Below, piece after piece: positions 1-12,324 of a DNA stretch of 64,000 nucleotides (position 1 is its first letter; each line of letters starts with the position of its first letter). The stretch covers positions 32,040,089 through 32,104,088 of the forward strand of contig OX393562.1 in assembly GCA_947652115.1 (NCBI GenBank). The letters are read 5' to 3'. The notes beneath the pieces were generated by a model that saw only the letters and a program-made list of their open reading frames with translations, made no database searches and had not been told where the DNA came from. A program made the translations under genes and the position numbers. This stretch comes from Blastomussa wellsi (taxonomy: Eukaryota; Cnidaria; Anthozoa; Scleractinia; Plerogyridae).

Positions 1-458
1 TGATTTCATTGATCAGAATTATGTGAGACATTTAGATGGGTGTAAAAGTTGCTCAGCAAAATTAGACTCATTGAAAAATAAAAAGCAAGGTCCTCTGAAT
101 GTACTTAGCAGATTCAAGGAATTTTCAAGATGATATATAGGTCTAGATAAAATCAAAATGCAAGGGTTTTCCAAGACTGTATGGATCATGTCGCATCGTG
201 ATGAGTAGACCATGTTGGATGGTTGTTACAACTGGTTTTCTTCCCTTAAAGGATGAGTGTTTTAGAGTGGAACTGGGAATCTCCTTGCACCTTCTTTACA
301 TCTTAATGAAAATGAACATGCTTTCTGTGAGAAAAAAATTTGACTGAAGTAATCAGCATTGGATACCAAAGAAAGATGTTTGTTCATAGCTGACAATAGT
401 TAAACCATTGGTAACTATATAAACAGACACCCCAGAGTGCAAAAGAAGTATTCCCAAT

Positions 459-608
459 CAGGGGCGGATCTAGGGGAAGGGTGCACATCCCTCCCTGAGG
501 TGACCTGCGACTTTCTAGTATAACTAGTATTCTGCTTACGTCACCTATCAATTACGTCGTTCCTCAGTGGTGCACCCCCTGCTAAGAAAAATCCTGGATC
601 TGCCCCTG
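459..608. mobile_element. MITE with CAGGGGCGGATC-type terminal inverted repeats
   Basis: The element starts CAGGGGCGGATCTAGG and ends GGATCTGCCCCTG, giving inverted termini of about 13 bases. CCAAT occurs immediately on both sides (454-458 and 609-613), a possible short target duplication. A second copy in opposite orientation lies at 22943-23113. The CAGGGG-type end is common for hAT-like non-autonomous elements. No coding capacity. Confidence 0.7.
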
Positions 609-869
609 CCAATAGAAGGCCACCGTTGTCCTTTTCAACTGTACAGTAAATGCCATGAAAGGCTTCATGCAATGCACTTGTATAAATTGTATTCCACTGT
701 TCCTTCTTTCATGTCTTCAAAAATCACAAAATATACTCGTGTGGTAGCTTGTGACAATGCATTTTGTTCTGGACTGTTACTTGCAACTGTAACTACATGT
801 AATAAAGAGGTCATCTATATCTATGACAAGATCAACTGGGTAGATAATGTGAATTGGCCACCATGAAGA

Positions 870-917
870 GATTCGAGAGCTGACATTTCGAGCGTTAGCC
901 CTTCGTCGGAGCGAATC
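870..917 (-). ncRNA. Hammerhead-ribozyme-like motif in a dispersed repeat, copy 1
   Basis: On the minus strand the order is: outer stem GATTCG, CCGACGA core, stem-loop GGGC-TAAC-GCTC, GAAA, TGTC, then CGAATC closing the outer stem. This matches the hammerhead layout (stem I, CUGANGA, stem II, GAAA, cleavage-site UC, stem I'). It departs from consensus by C instead of U at core position 4 and by one extra base before stem II. The same repeat is at 21771-21818. Such motifs are known in Penelope-like retroelements of invertebrates; activity here is not shown. Confidence 0.45.
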
Positions 918-3193
918 CAAGAACATATTAGTTGTCCGTGTATGTATGAGCTGTCACTTCATTCTCGTACCCAGAAGCCACAAATCCTTTTGTGCAGTGC
1001 CAAGAATGAAGACCTCTGACAGAGCCATTTATTGAGGCAAACAAAAAGTTTGAGTGATAGCCCATGAATCACACGACTTTCAAAATCAAAACCTGCCAGA
1101 GTGTATGATTCATTGCAATGGCCAAAGGGATTACCATCTCTTGGGATGAGGACCATGTATTCCATTGCATTCAGTCTGAAGTGACTGAATGAGTGAGTGG
1201 CCAACCAGTGCTCAAGTGCCTTTTCTGGGATGTACGTAGGGAGGGAGGGCATGATATTGCACATTTGTTATACCTGCAGTGCTCGAAATTAGCAGTTGCC
1301 CGAGACAACTAAAACTTTGTTCAGGCAACCAGTTTTTAGGAAAAATAAACGGCTGGTTGTCCAACATTGTCTGGCATTTGTCATGAAGACAACCTGGATT
1401 TTTTTCTAATTTTGAGCACTGTACCTGTGCTGTCTGTGCATGTTTGTAAAGAATGCTGGTGAGAGGAAGTGTGTGGGCTACTCCATCTTACCACATTTAC
1501 ATTTACAACTGCCAGTTTGCAATGAATCCCGAGAGATTCAAATGACAATAAGTGTGGCGGCCATGTTGGATGACCAAACAAGAGGCTAGCCAGAAATCTT
1601 TTGTTCATGTCATCCAACATGGTGCCAATTACGCCACTTGCAAACCAAGAATACGAGAAAGAGACAAAGTGACTTGTTTTAATTTATTTTTTTAGTCTGG
1701 GCACAAAACAATTCTGCAGTTATTACAGATTAAAGTGAGATAAAATATGTTACAAACACTCCTGTGAAAATAATGTATTAAAATACTATTGAGTCTGCAT
1801 ACCTAGAAATAACTTAGTTTGTTGACAGTTTTTCTTTACCACTGAATCCTACTTAACAAATTACAAACTAAGTCAATATAATTTTACTTTTACTTTGCCA
1901 TATACAAATTTTACAATTCCATACATTATGAAATTTACATGCTCACATATATGAGGGTGAGCAAGTCAATTGAATGAATGATATGAGTAACATTCACTGT
2001 TGTAACTGACCTTTCAATCTGGTGACTGGCAGTGGTAACCAAGGCTGGATGCTAACCACTTCCCACTTAGGAAAGTAGAATGAAAAATTTTAATTTTGGT
2101 CTCAAAATTTTATTTTCAAAAATGGAGTATAGTATCATAGCTGCTGATCATGATAAATTAATTTCACCATTATCACGTCTATTTATCGTACCCACACCTC
2201 CTTGGTAGCGCTCTTGATCCTCATGAGGCAATTCGGAGAATGAAAGACTGGCTCAAACTTGTCAGGATGAAAAAACATTATTGAATAGTTGTTTTAACAT
2301 TTAAATTTTGATCATTCTTTTTACACACTCTTTCCTTTTATGCCTACTTATATAATTGCAGCATACCCTGATACTTTCTTCCCAAAGCAGCTAAGTGTAA
2401 GTGTTGAGGCCTGGGTAACAACAGAGTACTTGCTTTAAGCTAGCTTCCAATGAGGCAAAAGAGGATCTCCATTGAAGGCTAGCTTTGAGTATATTTCACC
2501 TCACAGAAACAGCAAACCAATACACACTTAATTTCACTGCCTATACAGGAAGCCTAGATAATATTAAAACACAGCAGCACAAATTTCTGGTACAGTCTTC
2601 ATTGGTTGTGTACTTGTCTGTACGTTGGGTCTACTCTACAAAGGGAAGAACAACAAAATCCGTTATAACTGCTGCTAAAACAAGAATAATGCTAAGCTGC
2701 AATTCAGATTATTTGATGTTAGCCTGTTCCAGGTTCTTAGTAAGGCGGAAATATGCATATCAGGTAATGAAATGAGTGAACGAGAAAGCAAAAACAGAAA
2801 TAAAAAGAGGAGCCTAGAGAATAACGTTGACTGGTTAAAGGAGCTACGTCACGATATTTCGGCTTACATTTTTCAACAAACAATAACAAGTAAAACGCAG
2901 GAAACATAAACCTAATAATTTGCAAAGGACGAAAAATACCAAAGAGGTGTTGTGATACTAAACCAAAAAGGAACAAGGATGGTTGAGGATGGCTAAATTT
3001 CTCGAAAGCCACAAACTGTGACAAAGCTCCGCTACAAGTTGACGAGTGTTGACCCCAGTGTTGGGATCTAGGAATTATTTTGTAAACATGCCTTTCATAT
3101 CCTCATGATACACCTACAGGACATTTAGCACCTTTGTAGAACATTAATTACTAGTCAGTTAAGCAAGGAGGTCAAGATCTTTTAGCTACTTAC

Positions 3194-6100
3194 CTCATAA
3201 CTTCATCTGGAATGTAGATGTAGTCCACAGGAACACGGCTTGATAGACTACTTAATGAGTGGACAAAACTGAGTTTCCGCCAAAAACTGGCACTAAAAGT
3301 AAGGAAGGAAAAGGAATGCTATTTACTGCAGCCTTGTTAAACTAACAAGCTATCAAAGAGGAAACCTGACACTCGTGTTCAAGCATCATAACAAAAGAAA
3401 ATGTCAAGTCTAACCAAAAACATGCAAAATTCTAATACATCTGTTGGGCGACCTTACTTGATCAGTGGCTTGGCAATCGTTATCACTGCTTTGAGTCTAA
3501 AATTGGGATGCACAATGAACATCTCTTTCATTCTTTTCTTCAGGCTAAAAAGGAAAAGAGAAATATAGGGATTAATAAGACAACAATAGAACCAAACCAT
3601 GATAGGCAAGCAATGCCTGCAGACAGCTAAGTAATTGTACTGGACTGCCATTTCTAAGTATTGGAGCTGCACATATTTTGTGCATTGTAATGAAACTTGA
3701 CTTTCTTTGTAAAACAACATTAGGAATTCTTAAATTGACAGAACCCCCGCTGGGTGCTTAGTCACAATCCTGTTCTTCTCTTGATACTTTAATCACCTGT
3801 GTCTGCTTAGAAAGAATTATCTATCAAACCTTTTTCACTCATGTGATAAACCTCTTATTAATTAAGCTTTCTTGGGACTGTACTGGATGAATATCAGCCC
3901 TCTACACAGAGCACAGCAAGGCCTGTATTGACAAGACCTTAGGCCAATATTCTCACAGAGTATGGCCCTTGCTCTTGGTTGATAAGATGTACTTATTAAA
4001 TAAAGTAAGCACTAGGGCCGTACTGGGAGAATATTGGCAAAAGTCTTGACAGCGAGATCCATACAGAAGACTAAGAGCCATTATTCTCACAAGCATGTTA
4101 CACAAATTCTTACCCTCCTTCAATACACTGATAAAATCTCTTCATCCAAGCAACAGATGGCATGTTTTGCTGTCGTGTTCCACCATTCAGATACACCAGG
4201 TAATATTCTTCATGGATGGCCAAGAGCTCCAATGTGCTTATAACATAACTACAACAGACGAAAACAAAATACAAGTTTCCTGAGGGCAGTCATTGTGATT
4301 GGAGGGGGTGGAGCAAGTGGCATTGTTCCTGTTGTTTTTTCTTTTGTTTACACGCAGGGTTTTGAGCCATTCATTGTGAGACCTTATGAGAGCTGCTACA
4401 TCGCCCAGGTGGAGTAGGTAAAAGGGAAATTCAAATAAAAGTTGAGAGAGGGCCTAAATGGTTGCTCATACCTTTATTCATCCTTACGTTGATGAGGCTT
4501 GTAGGCTTCTAGCAGTACTATGCTAATAAGCTGATCATTTTCCACCCCAACCCTCACAACACAACAGACAAGTCCACAACACCAGGAACTCCATGCCCTA
4601 CACTTAAATGCAACAAGTGTGTGGGTTCTTTCATGTCCCCAGCTGACCATAACGTTGAGAGGGAGAGGGGGAAAACAAGAGAAGATGAAAGGAGAAAAGG
4701 GGAGGCTGGAAGGAGAAGAAGGGAATGAGAGAAACAATGGGTTAGGGGTACAAGTTGGAAACTGGAAGGGCAATTAATATGTAAATTTTATAGAGGATAG
4801 CAGAGGGTATAAGATGGATAGAGGGAGGAAGCTGGGACAGGAAAAACCTTGCAAGTAGAGCATTCAATGTGATTGTGAGAATTGTGAGGACAACAGAAAG
4901 TAGAAGACAAGGTAGTGGGTGAGGGTAGATGACTGTTAAAACTATAAAGACTGAGGCAGTTTTGAAGACAAACTAAGATACAAACTTTATGACAAACTTG
5001 TTAAATGAGGCCTACTTACAAGAACAACTGCTCCATAAGAAAATCATAATTCTTTTTACTTCTGTCTGGTAGGTAACAGGCAGCAATCACAACAATAGTT
5101 GCCCTAGTGTCGCTGAAATAACCTGCAGTTTCAAATGACATGAAAGCTATGTAAGAATGTAGTGAACTTTGAAAACCCTTTCCTTTGTGGGGCTACACTT
5201 TTGGGTATGTATAGTCCTGATGCGTACATATGTACCTCCGTGCGTGATGACCTTCATGTAGGGCTCCAGCAACTTCAAATCCAGTATTTTGTCCCTGCCA
5301 TTCACGGTCACAGTATGCCAGCGGAACCTGTCACCATCCGAACCAACTTCTAGTTGAGCTTTGACATCAATGTCTTGGTTTTTAGTTTCTTCTCCTTCTA
5401 CTACTCCCTCATTGTCATCATCTCCATCCTCATCTTCAGTCTCACTTTCTTCATCTCCCTCATACTCTTCTTCATTGAGTTCTGTTCCACTGTTGTCACT
5501 GCTTTCTTCCTCTGGTTTGAAGTCACTGTGGACAGGTTCAGGGAGAAACCTGATTTTCTTTGGGGCTGAGTAGCTCCTTTGTCTCGTGCTCTCTAAAAAT
5601 GGGAGGGCAAATTGATTGAATAAGTATGGTGGCCGAGGACTGCCACCGAGTTTTCAGCACATGTTTTCTTCATTTTTTTTCATTACGTAAATTAAACGGA
5701 AAACAAAACGAAAATAACATTAAAATAAAATAAAAATACAATAAAATGTAAAACAAAATGCAAGTGAAATGTAAATCAAATACAAATGCAATAAAATTTA
5801 AAACAAAAAGCAAAGTGTAAAGTCAACTCCCTTTAGATCAAAATTGACTGCATTTTTAAAAGACGATACAAAACAGAACATAAATAGAAGTCAAAGTCAA
5901 TTTAAATTGAATACATTCTGAAAAGAGAATAAAAAACAAAGTTGGTGGCAGCGCTCGGCCATGCGAAAATCTACTTTCGTTTAAAGTAAAATTAAAAGTA
6001 AATTTTTCGCGTGGCCGAGCGCTGCCACTGCCAAACCCGCCCCAGTCCTCCAAAGCCATAACTCCCACGTTTGTGAATGTTTGTTTACGAAACTCATCAG

Positions 6101-9100
6101 CATGTCGGAGTGGAGGCGGTATAATGCAATTCAAAAGGCTAAGAGAAAAGGCAAGAAAACAGGAGAGGAAAGCACAGCGGCGGAAGAAATAGTAGTGCAG
6201 CGAATGAGTGCAGATGTGTCAGGCAAACAGCAGAAATACACTAGGATAGGGCCCCAGGAATACGTGCCTTTTGAGCATGAAGAGATAACCATTGCGAACA
6301 TCAAAGATGCCTGCAAGAAGCATTTCAGGCCTCAGATCGAAAAACATCTTATCTGTGACGTACTGGCTGGAGAGCGCGGGCCATCTTGCGAAAAGATGGC
6401 CCATATTCCAAACCGAAAAGTGTTCTATATACGGTTTATAAAACCAGAAGGAGTAGAGGTTGTTTCCGAAGCGGATGGATCATTGGAATGCAACCGCAAG
6501 GTAATAAACCCGTATTAAACAGAATGAAACACAACTTTTACTTGCACTTTGGATTATGAATTCAAGGCCTTTTTTCTGGAAATTGCGATAAGGACATTCT
6601 AGGTGGTTAAGATTTTAGTCACAGCAAAATAGTCTTTGCGGGTCTTCGTGGAAGCGTTGTTTTTACTCGTGGTGTGTAAAAATATCCGTGGAGAATGGGG
6701 GGGGGGGGGGGTTACTGGTTACAGATTCATCTCCTGATCCAAGGACGGATGCATCAAATGAAATACCTTGTTTAGGGACAGATATTTTGGCAGACGTTTA
6801 GTTATATAATTATCAACAATGGGGGTGAGTATTTAATCAAAGGTTCAAAACAAAGAGAAACTGATGGAAGCACAAGGCTGAAGGCCAAGTGCTTACTTTT
6901 GTATTGGGTATCAAGATCCATCCACCTGACCTAGATATACTTTAATTATTGGCTGTTGACTTTAGGAATTATCAATGAGTTTAAGAATGCTGGTTCATAA
7001 TTTTGTAGTGGAATGTAGAAAACTTCAGATTGTTGTGAATCAGGGAACAAAAGTATCCCTCTTCTTAATTCCACCCTGGACTGAAAATCAAATCCTTCTG
7101 AAACTTCACAGTATCAAATAGCACCAGTAATCGGCTATTGTGCTGGCACTAACAGCTGAATGCAGATTTGGTTTAATTTTGTAATAAAAAAGTTGTTTAA
7201 ATTAAAATTTAAACGGTGGCTTTTGAAAATATCTTCATAAAAGTTCCTATAAGTAAGGTTAACATGAACAACACCTTATCAAAAAGTAACTGTGAGAAAC
7301 AAAGTTGCTATAACTGGTATGCCATGACAGAAACCCCTTTAGTTTATCAGATTGAATCACACTTAAACAGAGCACAATTTTGAATGTTTTTCCTCAAGTT
7401 GTACTCTGTTTTATGACATACCGAGGAGATGCTTCTGGACAGAGTATGGTTATTGATATCTGTCCCTAAACAAGGTATTTCATTTGATGCATCGGCCCTT
7501 GGATCAGGAGATGAATCTGTAACCAGTAACCCNNNNNNNNNNNNNNNNNNNNNNNNNNNNNNNNNNNNNNNNNNNNNNNNNNNNNNNNNNNNNNNNNNNN
7601 NNNNNNNNNNNNNNNNNNNNNNNNNNNNNNNNNNNNNNNNNNNNNNNNNNNNNNNNNNNNNNNNNNNNNNNNNNNNNNNNNNNNNNNNNNNNNNNNNNNN
7701 NNNNNNNNNNNNNNNNNNNNNNNNNNNNNNNNAACTCGGTGGCAGTCCTCGGCCACCATAAATAAGTTTTTTCACCTTCGAGCAACATCCTCAAAGAGGC
7801 GCATTTGACAAGATATTGTTGCTTTGGAGAGGGCCACTGACCAGCACTCCCAGAAATGCCCAATCCCCCATACCTACCCCATGATAGCTTCCTATGCAAA
7901 TGCTTTTAGGGGCATCACATTTTCACACATCCCCACTAAAATTTGTTGGGAGGAGTGAAATGCCCCCTGTCCCCATTGAACAGCTATATGGGACACCAAC
8001 CCCAAGGAAGGTCATTTAAAATTCCAAGGTAGTGGAAGATTCAAAGCCAATTTTTTAAAGGAAAGAAAGATGCAGAACTGGAATTTTCAGAGGATGTGAA
8101 TAGAAATTATCTTTTGGTTTAAAATGAACTTTGCAGAAGTTAATGGTTTCAAACTAGTTTGAATTGTATTTTTCTTGTCTAAGGCTTATGGCTTGTGATA
8201 AATCAAACAAGTTTGAAACACAGTCCAGCTACATGTAAAAGGCTGCCACACCAAATTACATGAAGACGAAGACATAGCCCATCATAACACAGTGACTATA
8301 ATTGCCACTTTCTAAAACAATTAACGTCTAACAGTAAATAATACTAACATGATAAAAGACATATTTCAGGTGACTGGGTGGCTCAATATATGAAAAGCGC
8401 ATTACTAACAGTGACTGCAGATATTAGTTGAAAAATTGAATTTACCATCCTCTTCAATGACTGGACACAAGTCCTCAATAGATTGAGCTTTTTTTCTCAT
8501 TCCTTGGAACTCAGAGTCATCATCATTCTCCTCGGCAATTGCAAGAAAGACTGGTGCCAGCAATTCTGTCCCAGCAACCTCTGCATGCTCATCAAATGAC
8601 AGCTCTCGCAGCACTATTTTCTGTTTCTTATCTGGCATTAGGAATAACATCAGACACAGTCAGTGTGGAAACCTTGTTACCTTCTTGGTAACAAATATAG
8701 AATAAAATCTTCATGATAATCTTTTGAATTACTTCAATAAATTGTTCACTAAATATTACTACATTTCAGATCACTGAAAATTCACAAACCTGTATCCAAT
8801 GAATGCAAATCGACCAAAAGTCCACCACCCTCCCAATCGACAACTTCATGATCAAACTCCAACGAGGTTTCTAAAGCACCAGTTAAACTACTAGAAAAAA
8901 TATGTTCATCTTCTGAAAGCTCCTGCATGTCTTGCGCATACTCTATTTCAAAATCATCATCACTGCCTACTGATGTAATACCTCTGTTTGTTCCATTTTC
9001 TATACCTCTACTTATAGCATTGCACGTTTTCCACATGTCATTGTTTGAATCTGCACCCTCTACTCCTTGTTTGCCTTTCAAAGAACAACTCTTTTCTTGT

Positions 9101-10503
9101 ATCCTTGTTGTTTTGTGTGACATGCTTTTGTTATTCGATTTTATCAGTTCATTCTTCTCGCCATGCTTTGTTGCCATGGAAGTCAACAAATTTGCCAATG
9201 CTGACTTCACAATGTCTGCAGCAAGAAATCCAACGTAATTCTTGAGTGTGTCTGATTCTTGGAAGATTGGAAGAACATCATGGATGCTTTTTTGATCTAA
9301 AACATTTTGTCCTTGCTTGGCATCAAATTCCGTATTACCAATTGAAAGTTTTGTTTCATCATTTTGAAACCCAAAACAGGAATCATGCAGTGATTCTGTG
9401 ATGATACTGTGAACAAATCTATCACAGTTCATTTTTAGTGTCTCTAAGTCAAGGTTGCTCAACGTTTTTGCCACTTTGGCTTTACTTTTGTGAGCTTTCT
9501 GCTTACATGCCTCGTCATTAATGCTGTCTGACCATTGTCCACTTAAAAGCTGAGAAATTAAATTATCTATGAATTTCTCACAGTACTGTTCCAGCGCCAA
9601 TATTTCACTTTCATTTAATGACAGCCTTCCCTGTCTTAAACCAGCTCGCACTCCTGGATTTAAAGAACAGATCAAGGCTTCCTTGATTGTCATGTTGGTA
9701 GCTTCTTCACAAATTTCATTCAACAGGTCTAAATCAGGAGAATTATTCTCCGCTGAGTTTGTTGTTCTATCTAAATTTTCGTTGCTTTCCGTAAGACCAT
9801 TTCTCCAGTGTTGCGAATATTCATTATCATCAACAGTAGAAGCTATGTCATCATAAGTTGATTCACTTTTTACATCATGTGGTTCTTCACCAACTCTGAT
9901 CATACTATTATCCTCATAATTTGAATCACCTACAGCTTCATCTTGCAATTCGTCTGGCAAATTGCTTTCACTATGTTCCTGTTTTATAGTAACATCCTTT
10001 AAACCAGAGTCTTCTTGAAAGGAGCCATAGGCCGTCTCCCAGGTAGTGTCTTGAGTAGAAGATATACCCAAACTTCCTTGATGCAATGTTTCTTGAAATG
10101 AATCTCCTATCATACCTGGTTCTTCAGTTGTACCACTATCTGAAGTCACTGTGACATTTATATCTGACAGCGCAGAGGTATACAATGACTGTAACTCTTC
10201 CCTAAGATTTTCCTGATTGGAATGTTCTATGAGTGAAAGGAAAGTTTGTTTAGGTGATGACCTTTGCTGGTCTTGAATCGGTGTAGAAGCATCAGCACTA
10301 GAATTTAATACTGGTGACAATTTAACAGCTCCTTGGTTTGGTAAGTGTTCGTCAGCAATTACCATTTCTTCTTCAAAGAAAGTGTCTGTGATTTTCTCTG
10401 TGGGCGTACTGGTTCTTTGGTTGCCATCAAACTCTGCTTTGTCACCCTCCAGAGAAAATGACTCCATTCCTGTATCTTCTGAGGAATCTTCGGCACCGTC
10501 CAT
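3194..10503 (-). CDS. BNIP2/PRUNE2-family protein with C-terminal BCH (CRAL-TRIO-like) domain
   Basis: Coding exons (minus): 8790-10503, 8446-8631, 5236-5592, 5020-5122, 4114-4248, 3458-3544, 3194-3292. All junctions are GT-AG and phases agree, giving about 893 residues. Residues 1-571 are acidic, Ser/Thr/Glu-rich and low in recognisable domains; exon 3 has a second acidic run. From about residue 715 the BCH domain is clear: LDLKLLEPYMKVITHGGYF, AACYLPD, YYLVYLNGGTRQQNMPS, MFIVHPNFRLKAVITIAKPL and VDYIYIPDEV all match BNIP2/caytaxin/PRUNE2. The family acts as a scaffold and lipid-binding adaptor in Rho signalling and kinesin cargo transport. The ATG at 10503 is preceded by an acceptor (tttttttcag), so a 5' leader exon exists upstream. 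The final coding exon after the phase-2 donor at 3193 is missing from this model. PRUNE2-like rather than BNIP2 is suggested only by the long acidic N-terminus. Confidence 0.9.
6102..6500 (+). CDS. Unrecognised open first exon inside the transposon-like element
   Basis: The ATG at 6102 opens 133 codons ending at a good splice donor, AAG|GTAATA (6501). The protein starts MSEWRRYNAIQKAKRKGK, a basic N-terminus, and then has a compact region of about 70 residues (FEHEEITIANIKDACKKHF to KVFYIRFIKPEG) whose spacing of strands and helix could be a small ubiquitin-like/beta-grasp fold. That fold is inference only. Composition is protein-like rather than random. I do not recognise the family. A downstream exon was not found before the gap, so it may be the 5' part of a transposon gene, a captured host exon or a truncated gene. 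A TTG-started extension to 6081 is less likely. Confidence 0.5.
6711..7530. repeat. 75-base inverted repeat pair flanking the centre of the element
   Basis: The sequence at 6711-6785 (GTTACTGGTTACAGATTCAT onward) recurs in inverted orientation at 7456-7530 with few mismatches. The left copy is preceded by a run of about 15 G. The right copy runs straight into the N gap where the matching C run would lie. Confidence 0.85.
7533..7732. other. Assembly gap of 200 N
   Basis: Exactly 200 unknown bases, a typical fixed-size scaffold gap, so the true length is unknown. It interrupts the right part of the element at 5625-7760. Any reading frame spanning it is meaningless. Confidence 0.99.
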
Positions 10504-12324
10504 GGCTAAATGGCTAAATTTTTGGGAAGATAAACTGAAAAAAAACAGTTCATAACTTGAGTCATACAGTCACAATGGTCTAGTCTTAGGGATCTTGACT
10601 CCCCCTTCCCTAACAATTTTTTTTACTACTTGTTTGACGCTGAAATTCTTTCATCGACAGGATCGCTTTTGTCACTCAACTGAGTAAAAGTTTGGACCCC
10701 CATTCCCCCCACCCTATCAAAAATTCCTGGACCCACCCCTGCTTTAGAAGATAATTTTGCTCAGCAGCTCAATGGATTAACAAGTTTTAACATTCTTAAT
10801 CCCTCAAAGAAGAGACTTTTTCTCTGTATAAATTATCCCCAAGCAGAGAGATACATGAAAATCCACAAAATCTTGGTTGGGCATAGTTCTAGGAATTATG
10901 GCATTCCCATCAAACTTGCAACATTATTCTAGTAACATCATACTTAACAACAATGCAACAACAAAAATAATTTGCCAAAAAAGTAACAGACATTGAATTG
11001 TTTAAACCAATTATCTATCAGTAAATTAATATGTTAATGAATCAAAATTAATCATTAATAAATTCAGAAGACTTAAAACCTTGGCAAGTAAATTCTGTTT
11101 AATCCATTATGTCAACAATAGCTGGCAGGCAGTAAGAATTAAAATATTGGCCTGTGCCTTTAAATGACAAATGCATATAATTTTAGTTTTTACAAATAAT
11201 AAACATATCCAAAATTTAAATCATACACTTAAAAATAGTCTAGTAGTGACATCCAATACACTTTTATTCTTCTCAACTAAACTATAAAAGGATTTTCAAA
11301 ATATTTATCATATATTAGTAGGAAAGTAGACGTTGAGATTTGGCTGTCATTTAAGGATCGATGAAAATATATCGAGCGTGAAAGTCGACACTATACCTAA
11401 CGTTTCAAAAAGTAAAATTCTTACAAAATATACCACAGGGTTGAAAGCTTAGACGATGAAATGATAAAAATGCTCCTCTCGGTCACTAAACTACTTTAAT
11501 CCTTTTAAATTTACAACAAGACCAGGCATATGCAGAACAAGCTTAAACTGTTTTTTTAGCAGACGTATATTGAAACGAAGTGAACAAAACATAATTACTA
11601 AATTAGCATGCAAGCTCTTTCGGTTCTGGCCTTGTGGCTTGTTTTCACATAATTTAGCTTGGTTAGGTAACTGACTGACTGTTTGAATGTAAATATGTTT
11701 TGCATGTAAATATGAGCATAAATTTTCACCGCTTCCTCCCACCGAAAATATATAAGCAGTTCAAAATATACTCTTCAATATCCAATCTGCGTCACTATTG
11801 AAAGGAACATCGCTCTTCCCTGTGACAGAGAAGCTTATGCTTTGAAATCAAAAGTCAAAGGCTTGGAGAAACCCCTGAACAGCGAATAAGTCAACACATC
11901 GATGAAATTACCTTTTATAAAACGAGAACTGAAACAAACAACTTCCTCCCTGTAGTGGAAGTCTCAAATTTAGACTTGATTGAAGAAAGCTCCCGCGAAC
12001 ATGAATTTAATTTTGCGCAAAATGAACAGCAAGATGCGCGCTTTTCGAAACAGCTAAGCTTAAAGATTTTGAGCTGGTGCAAACTTACCATGTCCCTTGT
12101 TAACTCAAAAAGATGATAGAGGATCTGTAATCATTGCACCTCCACTTGAATGGCGAGAAAATATAAATACAAATAAAATATTCAACAACACACCGGGGAA
12201 AATATTGCCAGCACCGTATGGGTTCTGGGTAATATTGGACCCCATTCTCCCTCTGGCCGGGTGTTGTGGAGGTATCCACACAAAAAATGACTTTTTTATA
12301 AAACAAATTTCTGGGACAGTTTTG
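10504..12324. other. 5' intron and candidate leader exon of the BNIP2-like gene
   Basis: The coding exon ending at 10503 has an upstream acceptor, so transcription must begin further right. A strong minus-strand donor, CATG|GTAAGTTT, lies at 12081-12088 and would end a 5' UTR exon starting at 12089; a weaker donor is at about 11910. I see no coding region. A degraded CAGGGG-family remnant and other repeats occur around 10600-10740. Confidence 0.35.

Larger units (their letters stand above)
1..3193. other. Non-coding stretch downstream of the BNIP2-like coding exons, with repeats
   Basis: No convincing coding exon was found here. It should contain the terminal coding exon and 3' UTR of the BNIP2-like gene, whose last recognised exon ends in phase 2 at 3194, but several weak minus-strand acceptors compete and I could not choose one. 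A 101-codon minus-strand frame at 959-1264 is open but resembles nothing I recognise. An inverted-repeat element (459-608) and a copy of a dispersed repeat (about 820-920) lie here. Confidence 0.6.
5625..7760 (+). mobile_element. ~2.1-kb inverted-repeat element inserted in the BNIP2-like intron
   Basis: The left end TATGGTGGCCGAGGACTGCC (from 5625) and the right end (to 7760) are inverted copies over about 28 bases, and AATAAG flanks both sides (5619-5624 and 7761-7766), which looks like a 6-base target duplication. The terminal repeat is itself a hairpin (GGTGGC...GCCACC). A variant, TGGCCGAGCGCTGCCAC, occurs again inside as an inverted pair at about 5943-5963 and 6010-6030, so this may be two adjacent or nested elements. 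It holds an open exon on the plus strand (6102-6500), a separate 75-base inverted repeat and the N gap. No transposase is recognisable in the visible part. Confidence 0.65.

Noticed and set aside
959..1264. 101-codon minus-strand open frame, possible last exon of the BNIP2-like gene
   Set aside because: No family resemblance, and the phase-2 junction from 3194 reads a different frame ending in an unconvincing 33-residue tail.
2737..3024. 95-codon minus-strand frame close to the BNIP2-like exons
   Set aside because: Composition (Phe/Cys-rich) looks random and does not extend the BCH domain.
4474..4773. 99-codon minus-strand frame
   Set aside because: It is a by-product of a GGGAGA-rich purine tract inside an intron of the BNIP2-like gene.
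7347..7899. Open frames spanning the N gap
   Set aside because: They exist only because N codons are read through.
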